DNA from: Candidatus Adlerbacteria bacterium
GTDB lineage: Bacteria > Patescibacteriota > Minisyncoccia > Phycocordibacterales > SBAW01
Direction of reading: 5' to 3'
Length of the DNA: 45,745 bases
Assembly: GCA_003135635.1 (NCBI GenBank)
Contig: PLCJ01000001.1
Coordinates: 216,623-262,367, forward strand
This document shows positions 1-7,172 of the stretch, piece after piece. Position 1 is the stretch's first letter. The number at the start of each line of letters is the position of its first letter. The position numbers were made by a program, and so were the translations under genes. The notes beneath the pieces were generated by a model that was given only the letters and a program-made list of their open reading frames with translations, made no database searches and had not been told where the DNA came from.

Positions 1-60
1 ACAGGGAGTAAGTCGTAACAAGGCACGGGTAGCGGAAGCTGTTCGTGGAACAATTCAAAT
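1..60 (+). rRNA. rrs: 16S ribosomal RNA, 3' end (partial)
   Basis: The conserved GTCGTAACAAGG stretch (12-23) is followed by helix 45: bases 24-33 pair with 38-47 around a GGAA tetraloop (34-37), the site normally dimethylated by KsgA. After helix 45, bacterial 16S normally reads GAUCACCUCCUUA; here bases 48-60 read GAACAATTCAAAT. The tail has the usual length, but the CCUCC anti-Shine-Dalgarno core is missing. The rest of the gene lies upstream of the window. The exact 3' end (about 60) is inferred from alignment to the E. coli tail recalled from memory. Confidence 0.9.
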
Positions 61-292
61 TAAAGCTGTTCTGCCCCTCGTACGAGGGCGGGACTGAATG
101 GCGATGTTTCGCGTTTCGCGCGAAATGGATGATGGCACTACATCCCATAGATGTGCTCGCTTTGGCCGATACGCGTTCGGCTCTCGTTGATTGCCTAAAA
201 CTTCACAGAGTACGAAGTCTCAACAATTACGAACGGAACAAGAGAAAGGTGTGTTTCTATAAAATCAATTTTCTGCTACGATACTTTACTGC
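61..292 (+). other. Spacer between 16S and tRNA-Ile
   Basis: No gene is visible. A short self-complementary hairpin (CCCTCG at 75-80, CGAGGG at 83-88) sits just after the 16S end and may belong to rRNA processing. A -10-like GATACT (280-285) ends 7 nt before the first base of tRNA-Ile. Reading frames through this spacer show no recognisable protein. Confidence 0.6.
280..285 (+). promoter_or_regulatory. Possible -10 element of tRNA-Ile
   Basis: GATACT ends 7 nt before G293, the 5' end of the tRNA acceptor stem. The same 7-nt offset is seen before many start codons in this window. If it is used, the tRNA transcript starts at its mature 5' end. No clear -35 is visible. Confidence 0.35.
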
Positions 293-366
293 GCGAGCGT
301 AGCTCAGTTTGGTAGAGCATCCGACTGATACTCGGGAGGTCCCAGGTTCGATCCCTGGCGCTCGCA
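293..366 (+). tRNA. tRNA-Ile (GAU)
   Basis: Complete cloverleaf: acceptor GCGAGCG (293-299) pairs with CGCTCGC (359-365), discriminator A366. The D-stem is GCTC/GAGC, the anticodon loop is CTGATAC with anticodon GAT, and the T-loop is GTTCGATCC. CCA is not encoded. A tRNA-Ile(GAU) after 16S is the classic position of a 16S-23S spacer tRNA, but no 23S gene follows. Confidence 0.95.
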
Positions 367-406
367 CTGGATTTTTCTCCTATTTCACGTAGCATGCCAA
401 AAGTAT

Positions 407-488
407 GGGCATGTGGCGGAATTGGTATACGCGTACGCCTCAGAAGCGTATGGAGCAATCCTTGGGAGTTCGAGTCTCCCCATGCCCA
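407..488 (+). tRNA. tRNA-Leu (CAG)
   Basis: Class II tRNA with a long variable arm. Acceptor GGGCATG (407-413) pairs with CATGCCC (481-487), discriminator A488. The anticodon stem TACGC/GCGTA encloses loop CTCAGAA with anticodon CAG, which reads CTG. The T-loop is GTTCGAGTC. CCA is not encoded. Confidence 0.95.
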
Positions 489-506
489 CAAAATATTTCT
501 ACAATA

Positions 507-535
507 TTGGAATTAAGGGCTGGAAATGATACCGT
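507..535 (+). promoter_or_regulatory. Promoter of the pseudopilin gene
   Basis: TTGGAA (507-512), 17-nt spacer, TACCGT (530-535) preceded by TG at 527-528. The -10 ends 6 nt before the ATG at 542, which predicts a leaderless transcript. Confidence 0.6.
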
Positions 536-541
536 GATGAT

Positions 542-1048
542 ATGAAAGTGCGTGGTTTTACGCTTATTGAACTGCTTGTGGTAATTGCTATCATCGGTAT
601 TCTGGCTTCCATCGTACTTGTATCGCTTAATGGGGCTTACGCAAAAGCTCGTGATGCACATCGCAGAGCTGACCTTGAGACATTTCAAGCGGCACTTGAA
701 CTTTATTACAACGATAACGGCTCCTATCCATCTACTGGTGGAGCTCTATACTCCTCAGAGACAGGTGACGTACAGTCGAATAACAATGGCAATTGGATTC
801 CGGGGCTTTCGCCTACATATATTGCCACCCTACCGCATTCTCCCGGCGGACCCGTACTTGCCGGTAATTGTACTACGGGTGGTTATAAAAATGCGTATGA
901 ATATCGATCAGATGGCGTCAACTACAAACTACTTGCGCACTGTGGACCAGAAGGTACATGGACATCAAGCGATAGCGAATATGATCCTGTACGACCGACT
1001 ACAACCTGGATGGTGTGTAGCGGCGAGCCTGCATGTAGTACGTGGTGA
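542..1048 (+). CDS. Type IV pilin-like / type II pseudopilin protein
   Basis: A 168-residue pilin-like protein, probably a subunit of a type IV pilus-like fibre. The short basic leader MKVRG is followed by FTLIELLVV and a hydrophobic helix (about residues 6-28). This is the prepilin peptidase site with cleavage after Gly5 and the conserved Glu at mature position 5. The helix continues as an amphipathic stretch (about 35-60) typical of the GspG/PilE stem, and the C-terminal half is a globular head with several Cys. No pilus assembly genes lie nearby. The start is fixed by the leader peptide and by the -10 six nt upstream. The pilin class is certain; the exact role (pilus, uptake, secretion) is not. 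Confidence 0.88.
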   Translation: MKVRGFTLIELLVVIAIIGILASIVLVSLNGAYAKARDAHRRADLETFQAALELYYNDNGSYPSTGGALYSSETGDVQSNNNGNWIPGLSPTYIATLPHSPGGPVLAGNCTTGGYKNAYEYRSDGVNYKLLAHCGPEGTWTSSDSEYDPVRPTTTWMVCSGEPACSTW

Positions 1049-1087
1049 CCAATAAAAAGAAGTTCTAACTTCGTGAACGCATCTCTA

Positions 1088-1558
1088 CTAATTACACTTG
1101 CCTTGATTTCCATGAATACGCCCCCAGGGCACTCGAAGCCAAAGGCGTTCATGCGCCCAGAACAGAAAGATTTTGGTAAAAATTTCAGTAACACTAATAT
1201 TTATTGTTTGGAATGGATTCCGTGTAACCAATAGCGAGATGAGCGTAGTATCGAAAGTCGCAACGATCCGCCAGCTTGCTCCTTTTGCTATACTGCGCCG
1301 GCTCATTTCATACGGGTTATTATCTCTTCCTACCCTTATCCCATAGTGAATTTTTGTCCAAACCCGCTCGTGCAGGTAATAAAGAAGAATTTTTGTTGTG
1401 AACTCTATAAACCCGATTGTGAGCGCTTTTTTTATGCTGCCGGTAAAAATAAGCGCGAGTATAATGGTGTCAATTGTGCCAAAAAACCTCCAACTAATAC
1501 CTTTGGCGATACTCCGCAGGTGCGAGTCTTCCGTCGTTATACGCACTTCCGGAGTCAT
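1088..1558 (-). CDS. Membrane protein with two tandem DUF2061 domains
   Basis: A 156-residue protein built of two similar halves. Each has the pattern RSIAKGxSWR, then a hydrophobic D-T segment, then a KI-rich helix ending in HERLW or HERVW (roughly residues 14-75 and 88-150). This matches DUF2061, a small predicted membrane domain of unknown function. The start at 1558 is preferred over an upstream frame opening because TATACT ends 7 nt before it and because a longer protein would overlap the divergent gene. From memory, DUF2061 genes often sit near sulfate-assimilation genes; here the divergent neighbour is an APS-reductase homologue, so a related role is possible but unproven. Confidence 0.75.
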   Translation of the reverse strand: MTPEVRITTEDSHLRSIAKGISWRFFGTIDTIILALIFTGSIKKALTIGFIEFTTKILLYYLHERVWTKIHYGIRVGRDNNPYEMSRRSIAKGASWRIVATFDTTLISLLVTRNPFQTINISVTEIFTKIFLFWAHERLWLRVPWGRIHGNQGKCN

Positions 1559-1565
1559 GCAATAC

Positions 1566-1594
1566 AGTATAGAAGATTTCAACGCTTTACTTAA
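1566..1594 (-). promoter_or_regulatory. Promoter of the DUF2061 gene
   Basis: On the minus strand TATACT (1566-1571) ends 7 nt before the ATG at 1558. TTAAGT (1589-1594) sits 17 nt upstream as a weak -35. It faces the promoter of the divergent APS reductase gene. Confidence 0.55.
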
Positions 1595-1623
1595 CTGTAT
1601 CCTTTTGCATGTGAGAAAGTAGT

Positions 1624-1651
1624 TTGAACATACATCAATATTTGATACCAT
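1624..1651 (+). promoter_or_regulatory. Promoter of the APS reductase gene
   Basis: TTGAAC (1624-1629), 16-nt spacer, TACCAT (1646-1651) with TG at 1643-1644. The -10 ends 6 nt before the ATG at 1658. Confidence 0.5.
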
Positions 1652-1657
1652 GCTTAC

Positions 1658-2287
1658 ATGACGTTCCTTCAAAAAGTAGAAGACGCGAAAAAGCTTCTAA
1701 CATGGGCAATAGCAGAGTATCCAAAAATTTGCGTCGGTTGCTCCTTCGGTAAAGATTCAATGGTAACGCTTCATTTAGTCATGAGTGTTAAAAAAGATAT
1801 ACCCGTTATATCCATACTCGCTGAAACGGAGTTTAAAGAGACGTATGAATTTGCTGAGAAGATGAAAAAAGAGTGGAATATCAACTTAACGACGCATCTT
1901 TTTAAACAAGTGGGAAAGGGAGAAAATTGCTGTGGGAAACCTAAGGTGGAGATGACAAAAGAAGCCCTAAAGCCTTATGACGCGTGGATTTCAGGAGTTA
2001 GAAAAACCGAAGGAATTACACGGGCGGACTTCGAGCCTGTAGAAACAAAAAACGGTCTCACAAAAATCAATCCAATTCTAGAATTCACCGAATTAGACAT
2101 CTGGCGGTATACGGCGCTCAATGGCATCCCGGTGAATCCAAAATACAAAGAAGGATATAGAAGTCTAGGATGCGCACAGTGTTCATTTCCTGAAGAAAGT
2201 GAAAGCGAGTCAGAGCGTGCAGGTAGGTGGAAAGGAACAGCAAAAGTGTGTGGAGAATGTGGTATACACACACAACCCTTACGCTAA
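1658..2287 (+). CDS. cysH: APS/PAPS reductase family protein with Fe-S cysteines
   Basis: A 209-residue PP-loop protein of the CysH family, which reduces adenylylsulfate (APS) or PAPS to sulfite with electrons from thioredoxin. The PP-loop reads SFGKDS (29-34). Cys91-Cys92 and Cys172-x-x-Cys175 reproduce the CC-X80-CxxC pattern of the [4Fe-4S] APS-type reductases. The C-terminal ECGIH (200-204) carries the catalytic Cys. The region around 160-175 (NPKYKEGYRSLGC) is also typical. No ATP sulfurylase or sulfite reductase gene is visible in the window, so a full assimilation pathway cannot be claimed. The start is supported by the -10 six nt upstream. Substrate (APS versus PAPS) is inferred from the Cys pattern. 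Confidence 0.85.
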   Translation: MTFLQKVEDAKKLLTWAIAEYPKICVGCSFGKDSMVTLHLVMSVKKDIPVISILAETEFKETYEFAEKMKKEWNINLTTHLFKQVGKGENCCGKPKVEMTKEALKPYDAWISGVRKTEGITRADFEPVETKNGLTKINPILEFTELDIWRYTALNGIPVNPKYKEGYRSLGCAQCSFPEESESESERAGRWKGTAKVCGECGIHTQPLR

Positions 2288-2356
2288 AAAAGATAGTACT
2301 AGCTTTAAGTGCTATAATTGCTACATCTATTATTAGTTAGATATTTATAATATTTT

Positions 2357-2836
2357 ATGAAAACATCAGCGATCGTTTGGATTGTCGTCATTGTCATCGT
2401 CGTTTTGGGTGGATGGTACTGGTGGTCAACACAAAACTCTTCGACGTTACTCACTCAACAAACGCAGACTTCAACGCAAACAAATACGCAAACTACTGTT
2501 ACGCCAGTCCTTGTTCTTGGAACAAATGCGACGCTTGGAAACTTTCTCGTCGCACAAAACGGCATGACTCTCTACCACTATACCAAAGATACATCAGGAG
2601 TCAGCAATTGCTCAGGTACCTGCGCTACAATTTGGCCGCCGTACACAGTTCCTTCTGGTGCCCCACTTGCCGTCATGGCGGGAATTACTGGTCAAGTAAG
2701 CACTCTTGTTCGGGCAGACGGCACGACGCAGTTGACCTACAATGGCATGCCGCTCTATTTCTACCACAGCGACACTAAGCCTGGTGATACGATGGGCCAG
2801 AATGTTGGCGGCGTGTGGTTTGTCGTGCAGCCGTAG
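2357..2836 (+). CDS. Secreted or membrane-anchored repeat protein (PF03640 type)
   Basis: A 159-residue protein with an N-terminal hydrophobic helix (about 5-22), a Thr/Gln-rich linker (about 28-50), then two copies of the COG4315 / 'secreted repeat of unknown function' motif. The first copy is LYHYTKD, followed by a Cys pair (CSGTC) and WPP; the second is LYFYHSD, followed by GVWFVV. Such proteins are extracytoplasmic and their function is unknown. Two -10 candidates exist: an extended TGcTATAAT at 2310-2318, giving a leader of about 30 nt, and TATAAT at 2346-2351, only 5 nt from the ATG. A hairpin terminator follows the gene. Confidence 0.8.
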   Translation: MKTSAIVWIVVIVIVVLGGWYWWSTQNSSTLLTQQTQTSTQTNTQTTVTPVLVLGTNATLGNFLVAQNGMTLYHYTKDTSGVSNCSGTCATIWPPYTVPSGAPLAVMAGITGQVSTLVRADGTTQLTYNGMPLYFYHSDTKPGDTMGQNVGGVWFVVQP

Positions 2837-2861
2837 GTCTCTATAGGGTATAAACAAATGT

Positions 2862-2904
2862 GAGAGGCGGCCATCCGGAGTGGAATGGCCGCATTCTCTT
2901 TATT
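2862..2904 (+). terminator. Rho-independent terminator
   Basis: GCGGCCAT (2867-2874) pairs with ATGGCCGC (2885-2892). The outer GAGAG (2862-2866) pairs with TTCTC (2894-2898) past a one-base bulge, and TTTATTT follows. It ends the secreted-repeat gene and separates it from the DHH gene. Confidence 0.75.
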
Positions 2905-2930
2905 TGCATAACCCACACACTCAGCTACTT

Positions 2931-2939
2931 TGGTATACT
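2931..2939 (+). promoter_or_regulatory. Extended -10 promoter of the DHH gene
   Basis: TG-g-TATACT, with the hexamer at 2934-2939 ending 7 nt before GTG at 2947. No good -35 is visible. It fixes the start at the GTG and makes the mRNA leaderless. Confidence 0.65.
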
Positions 2940-2946
2940 GTCTTTT

Positions 2947-3819
2947 GTGGAGCAAAAAGTTGTTGGCATATACCATAAAAGCTGCATTGACGGAACAACA
3001 GCCGCGGCTGTTCTTTGCAGGAAGTTTCCCGAGACAAAGACGTATTCCCTAAGCCATGACTTCGGGCTGGATGACATTACTCCAATCCTTAAGACAATTA
3101 CCCCCGATACAAAAGTTTTTACGCTAGATTGCGCCTTAGGAGTACAAGAGATTCTCACGCAAGGTAGTGCAGTGACAACCATTGATCACCATATTAGCGT
3201 CAATGAAAGACTTAATCTGCTTGCGAAAACGAATACGAAATTTACGTATGTATTTGATAATGAAAAATCAGGAGCATCACTTACCTGGTCATATTTTTTT
3301 TCTGATAGTCCTATTCCAGAAGTAATACGTCTCGTGGAAGATAGCGATCTGTGGCGATGGAAATTCGGAGACGATACAAAATATGTAAACAATTATCTTT
3401 CAACGCTCGTGAATAAACCCGAGGAAATACTGCCGCTCCTCATTGATTTACCCAAAAGCGTAAAGGAGCAAGGAGCTATCATTTCTCAGTATGCCAAAAT
3501 TCTCATCGATCAATTTGTCAGTGAAGCAAAACCAGTGACTCTTTTTATTGGTCCATATACTGTTCCTGCATACAATGTTACTACTTTTTTTAAATCTGAG
3601 ATTGGCGACTCTCTTTCAAAGATCTCAAATAGCCCCGTCTGTCTTTTTACCATCATCGGTGAGCGGGTAAGGCTCAGTTTTAGGAGCCAAAAGGGTCAAC
3701 ACCCATCTCCTCTTGAGCTTGCAACCATAGCGGGCGGAGGAGGGCACGAGAATGCGGCGGGGGCGAGTATTCCTATCGCTGTCTTTCTTAATATGCTTCA
3801 CATAGGAGGTTCCTCATGA
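2947..3819 (+). CDS. DHH family phosphoesterase
   Basis: A 290-residue DHH/DHHA1 protein, a manganese-dependent phosphoesterase family that includes RecJ-like and oligoribonucleotide-degrading enzymes. The N-terminal HKSCIDGTTAA (10-20), the LDCA aspartate (61) and DHH (80-82) supply the metal ligands. The C-terminal GGGGHENAAGA (about 268-278) is the DHHA1 substrate-binding loop. The GTG start is chosen because TATACT ends 7 nt upstream; an earlier in-frame ATG would start inside the terminator hairpin. The 3' end overlaps murD by ATGA. The substrate cannot be told from sequence. Confidence 0.82.
   Translation: MEQKVVGIYHKSCIDGTTAAAVLCRKFPETKTYSLSHDFGLDDITPILKTITPDTKVFTLDCALGVQEILTQGSAVTTIDHHISVNERLNLLAKTNTKFTYVFDNEKSGASLTWSYFFSDSPIPEVIRLVEDSDLWRWKFGDDTKYVNNYLSTLVNKPEEILPLLIDLPKSVKEQGAIISQYAKILIDQFVSEAKPVTLFIGPYTVPAYNVTTFFKSEIGDSLSKISNSPVCLFTIIGERVRLSFRSQKGQHPSPLELATIAGGGGHENAAGASIPIAVFLNMLHIGGSS
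3802..3815 (+). promoter_or_regulatory. AGGAGG box upstream of murD
   Basis: AGGAGG lies about six nt before the murD ATG, inside the last codons of the DHH gene. It is the one clear Shine-Dalgarno-like hexamer I found before a start codon in the window. Given the 16S tail it would have nothing to pair with, so it may be chance or a relic. Confidence 0.4.
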
Positions 3820-5153
3820 TCGAGTATAAGAAATACTTCAAGGACAAGCGGATTACTGTTGTGGGGCTTGGTCTCCTTGGCCGGGGGTTGGGTGACGTGC
3901 GTTTCCTTGCCGCGCAGGGCGCAGATCTCATCGTCACTGATCTCAAAGATAGCGAAGCGCTCAATTCCTCGCTGCAACAATTGCGCGATTTTCCCCATAT
4001 TCACTATACCCTCGGGCACCATGACAAGGCAGATTTTCAAGATCGTGACCTCATTTTAAACGGTCCCGCTGTGCCGCTTGACTCACCATATATCGCTTGG
4101 GCCCGTAGCCGAGGTATCCCCATCACCATGTCCGTTGCACTCTTCGCGCGTCTTGTGCGACAAGAAGGTGCAATGGTGATCGGAGTTACCGGCACTCGTG
4201 GCAAATCAACAACCACATACCTTATTGCAGACATCGCACGCACGACCGGCCGCAGAGTCCTTCTTGGCGGGAACATACAGGGAATCTCCACACTCGCTCT
4301 GCTGCCTGAGGTCACCCGCGATACTATTGTCGTGCTTGAGCTTGATTCATGGCAGCTGCAAGGGTTCCGCCAGGAAAAGCTCAGTCCTGATATTGCCGTA
4401 TTCACGACGCTTTATCCCGATCATCTTAATTACTATCATGGTGATATGGATCTATATCTGAGAGATAAGGCAGAAATATTTCTTCATCAGAGCAACAAAG
4501 ATACACTTATCCTCGGTGAGCAGGTGAGCGATATCGTGCAAAAAAAATACGCTGGGCAAATTGAGTCACACGTTATTGTTACCAACCAAAAGGATGTGCC
4601 AGACGACTGGCAGCTGCGTATTCCTGGTATCCATAATCGCGCAAACGCTGCGTGCGCCATTGCGGTGGGCCATACGCTTGGTATAGGAGAGGAGCGCATC
4701 CGCGCTGCGTGTGAAGGATTTGAGGGAATTGCGGGGCGGCTACAGTTTGTGCGCGAGTTGCGTGGCATCTCTATCTACAACGACACGACTGCCACTACGC
4801 CCGAGGCTACGATAGCGGGCCTGCGTGCGCTTGATCCAGAGGAAAAAAGAAACACAGTGCTTATCATGGGAGGCGCCGATAAGGGGCTTAATATGTCCGC
4901 ATTGGTGCCCGAGATTTCCTTGCATTGCAAAAAAGCTATCCTCCTTGCGGGAAGTGGTACAGAAAAAATACGCGGTGATCTCGGAAACACCCCAGTGTAT
5001 CACACACTTGAGTCTGCACTTAGGGCAGCTCTTGATGTATCAAGCGTTGGTGATGTCATTTTATTTAGCCCCGCTTTTGCGTCATTTGGGATGTTTAAAA
5101 ATGAATATGATCGGGGAGAGCAGTTCATGCACGCCGTTCAAGAACTTTCATGA
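3816..5153 (+). CDS. murD: UDP-N-acetylmuramoylalanine-D-glutamate ligase MurD
   Basis: A 445-residue Mur ligase that adds D-glutamate to UDP-MurNAc-L-Ala in cytoplasmic peptidoglycan synthesis. The N-terminal Rossmann-like domain has VVGLGLLGRG (15-24). The ATP P-loop GTRGKSTT is at 126-133, followed by the GNIQG and LELDSWQLQ segments typical of MurD, the DHLNYY motif, and a C-terminal domain with YNDTTATTPEA. Length is normal. It overlaps the DHH gene and murC by ATGA, so the three are probably translationally coupled. Confidence 0.95.
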   Translation: MIEYKKYFKDKRITVVGLGLLGRGLGDVRFLAAQGADLIVTDLKDSEALNSSLQQLRDFPHIHYTLGHHDKADFQDRDLILNGPAVPLDSPYIAWARSRGIPITMSVALFARLVRQEGAMVIGVTGTRGKSTTTYLIADIARTTGRRVLLGGNIQGISTLALLPEVTRDTIVVLELDSWQLQGFRQEKLSPDIAVFTTLYPDHLNYYHGDMDLYLRDKAEIFLHQSNKDTLILGEQVSDIVQKKYAGQIESHVIVTNQKDVPDDWQLRIPGIHNRANAACAIAVGHTLGIGEERIRAACEGFEGIAGRLQFVRELRGISIYNDTTATTPEATIAGLRALDPEEKRNTVLIMGGADKGLNMSALVPEISLHCKKAILLAGSGTEKIRGDLGNTPVYHTLESALRAALDVSSVGDVILFSPAFASFGMFKNEYDRGEQFMHAVQELS

Positions 5154-6454
5154 ATATTGATTGGAGTACCATATCGCGGGTGCATCTCATTGGCATTGGG
5201 GGTGTTGGCATATCTGCCTTAGCGCGGCTCCTCATTGATAGGGGGATAGTGATATCTGGCACTGAAGATAACGAAAGCTCCGAAACCCTGGATGGACTGC
5301 GCGCTCAGGGTGTTTCTATTTCTCTTGATCTTGATCCCCACGCTTTGCCAGAAGCACAGTGCTATATCTACAGCGACGCATGGCTTACGAAGCACCCACA
5401 GGTTCTCAAGGAAGCCCGTCGCAGAAAAACACTCGTACTTTCCTATTTTGAGGCGCTTGGATCTATTGCTCGCTTAAAGAAAGTAATTGCTATAGCAGGC
5501 GCACACGGCAAAACAACGACCACCGCGATGATGACTGATGTACTTGAAGCGGGCGGACTTGATCCTACCGCTATCATTGGTTCACTGCGCGACAAAACGG
5601 AAAGCAATTTTCGCTCCGGCAAGGGGAATTATTTTATCGTCGAGGCTGATGAGTATCGTCGGCATTTTCTTAATTTCTCTCCAGAGATACTGGTCATCAC
5701 CAATATCGATGCAGATCACCTCGACTACTACCATGATCTTGGGGATATACAATCGGCATTTCAAACGCTTGCACAAAAGGTTCCTGCCAAGGGCTTTCTG
5801 GTATGTAACACCGGAGAGGAAGCGATACAACCAATTATTAAAGGACTCTCCTGCAGTATTGTTGATTATCGGCCTTTTATTGATCCGACTCTTTCGCTTC
5901 AGGTTCTACCGCTTCATTATCCAAACGTCGCCGCAGTGCTTGCAGTTGCAACGCTCATTGGTATTGATCCTTTGCTTGCACGTCAGACACTCTCTCATTT
6001 CTCTGGCACCTGGCGGCGGTTTGAATATAAAGGAAAGACAAAAAAAGGGGCCCGGGTATACGATGACTACGCTCACCATCCAACTGAAATTGCCATAACC
6101 CTTACAAGTGTTCGCAAGCAGTTCCCTGAGGGAAATTTGTTGGTTGTATTTCAACCGCACCTGTATAGTCGCACCCGGTTCTTGATGGAGGAGTTTGCTG
6201 GAGCGTTTAGTGTAGCAGACGATATCCTTATTGCTCCCATCTTTGCCGCCAGGGAGGCCTCAGAGCCTGCGGTATCAAGCCACGTGCTTGCCGAAAAAAT
6301 ACGCACCCGTGGCAAACAGGTACAGGCACTGGATTCCTTCAGCGAAATAGAGGAGTATCTTCTGGCGCATGCTCGGGGTGGAGATACTATTGTGGTTATG
6401 GGAGCGGGTGATATCTATAGGGTGGCTCAGCATATCACCCTGAAGCCTCTATGA
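5150..6454 (+). CDS. murC: UDP-N-acetylmuramate-L-alanine ligase MurC
   Basis: A 434-residue Mur ligase that attaches L-alanine to UDP-MurNAc. Visible motifs are GIGGVGIS (15-22), P-loop GAHGKTTTT (117-125), EADEYRR, the NIDADHLDYY segment, DDYAHHPTE and QPHLYSRT; the last two are diagnostic of MurC. It is slightly shorter than typical (about 460-490). There is no Shine-Dalgarno motif. The start overlaps the murD stop by ATGA and the gene ends in an ATGA overlap with rsmI. Order murD-murC here, with murB far downstream near 34.7 kb, implies a dispersed mur set. Confidence 0.96.
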   Translation: MNIDWSTISRVHLIGIGGVGISALARLLIDRGIVISGTEDNESSETLDGLRAQGVSISLDLDPHALPEAQCYIYSDAWLTKHPQVLKEARRRKTLVLSYFEALGSIARLKKVIAIAGAHGKTTTTAMMTDVLEAGGLDPTAIIGSLRDKTESNFRSGKGNYFIVEADEYRRHFLNFSPEILVITNIDADHLDYYHDLGDIQSAFQTLAQKVPAKGFLVCNTGEEAIQPIIKGLSCSIVDYRPFIDPTLSLQVLPLHYPNVAAVLAVATLIGIDPLLARQTLSHFSGTWRRFEYKGKTKKGARVYDDYAHHPTEIAITLTSVRKQFPEGNLLVVFQPHLYSRTRFLMEEFAGAFSVADDILIAPIFAAREASEPAVSSHVLAEKIRTRGKQVQALDSFSEIEEYLLAHARGGDTIVVMGAGDIYRVAQHITLKPL

Positions 6455-7149
6455 AACAACCCCACGCAAAACTTTCTGTCGTTGCAACGCCGATTGGGAA
6501 TCTTGAAGATATTACGCTGCGCGCACTGCGCACTTTGAAAGAAGCAGATGTAATTGCGTGCGAAGATACTCGGGTGAGTAAAAAACTACTCATGCATTTT
6601 AATATCCATACACCGCTCATTTCTTTTCATGCCCACAGCGGAAAGCGGGGTATGGAGAAAATTCTCAGCCTTCTTAAAGAAGGAAAGACACTCGCTCTAG
6701 TGTCAGACGCTGGCACGCCCGGAGTCTCCGACCCGGGACTTGAACTTATATCGTTCGTACGCGAGCACCTGGGAGATAGAGTGAAAATAGAAACGATCCC
6801 TGGACCCTCGGCTCTTGTCGCCGCTATTTCTATCTCTGGTCTTCGGGTAGCCTCTTTTGTTTTTTATGGTTTTCTGCCACCCCAAAAAGGAAGAGAGAAA
6901 ATATTTACAAAGATTGGAGCAGAGAAGCGCGCGAGCATTTTTTATGAATCTCCCTATCGCATTATAAAAGCACTCAACTCTCTTGGGGTGCATCTGACTC
7001 CCACGCGTCGTGTTGGTGTTTTTCGTGAGCTTACGAAGATATATGAAGAATCTATTGTTGGTGGAGTTCAGCATGTATGTCAAATACTTTTGGATCATCC
7101 GGAAAAGCAGCGCGGAGAATTTGTAGTGATCGTTGAGGAGGAAAAATAA
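6451..7149 (+). CDS. rsmI: 16S rRNA (cytidine-1402-2'-O) methyltransferase RsmI
   Basis: A 232-residue SAM-dependent tetrapyrrole-methylase-fold enzyme that methylates the ribose of C1402 in the 16S decoding centre. Motifs are TPIGNLEDITLRAL near the N-terminus, CEDTR, SDAGTPGVSDPG and PGPSAL, then FYESPYR in the C-terminal half. It lacks about 40-50 residues of the usual C-terminal extension, as small genomes often do. It is the last gene of the murD-murC-rsmI string and begins in an ATGA overlap with murC. Confidence 0.94.
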   Translation: MKQPHAKLSVVATPIGNLEDITLRALRTLKEADVIACEDTRVSKKLLMHFNIHTPLISFHAHSGKRGMEKILSLLKEGKTLALVSDAGTPGVSDPGLELISFVREHLGDRVKIETIPGPSALVAAISISGLRVASFVFYGFLPPQKGREKIFTKIGAEKRASIFYESPYRIIKALNSLGVHLTPTRRVGVFRELTKIYEESIVGGVQHVCQILLDHPEKQRGEFVVIVEEEK

Positions 7150-7154
7150 GCCCG

Positions 7155-7163
7155 TGGTACAAT
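7155..7163 (+). promoter_or_regulatory. Extended -10 before the small membrane protein
   Basis: TG-g-TACAAT (hexamer 7158-7163) ends 9 nt before ATG 7173, so the leader would be zero to a few nt. It begins within the last nucleotides after rsmI. Confidence 0.5.
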
Positions 7164-7172
7164 CAGAGGCGT

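Noticed and set aside
45-302. An 85-codon open frame after 16S
   Set aside because: It overlaps the 16S tail and tRNA-Ile, and its product resembles no protein.
2860-2946. A longer N-terminus for the DHH phosphoesterase
   Set aside because: The extension starts in the terminator hairpin and contains the gene's own -10 box; the family sequence begins right after the GTG at 2947.
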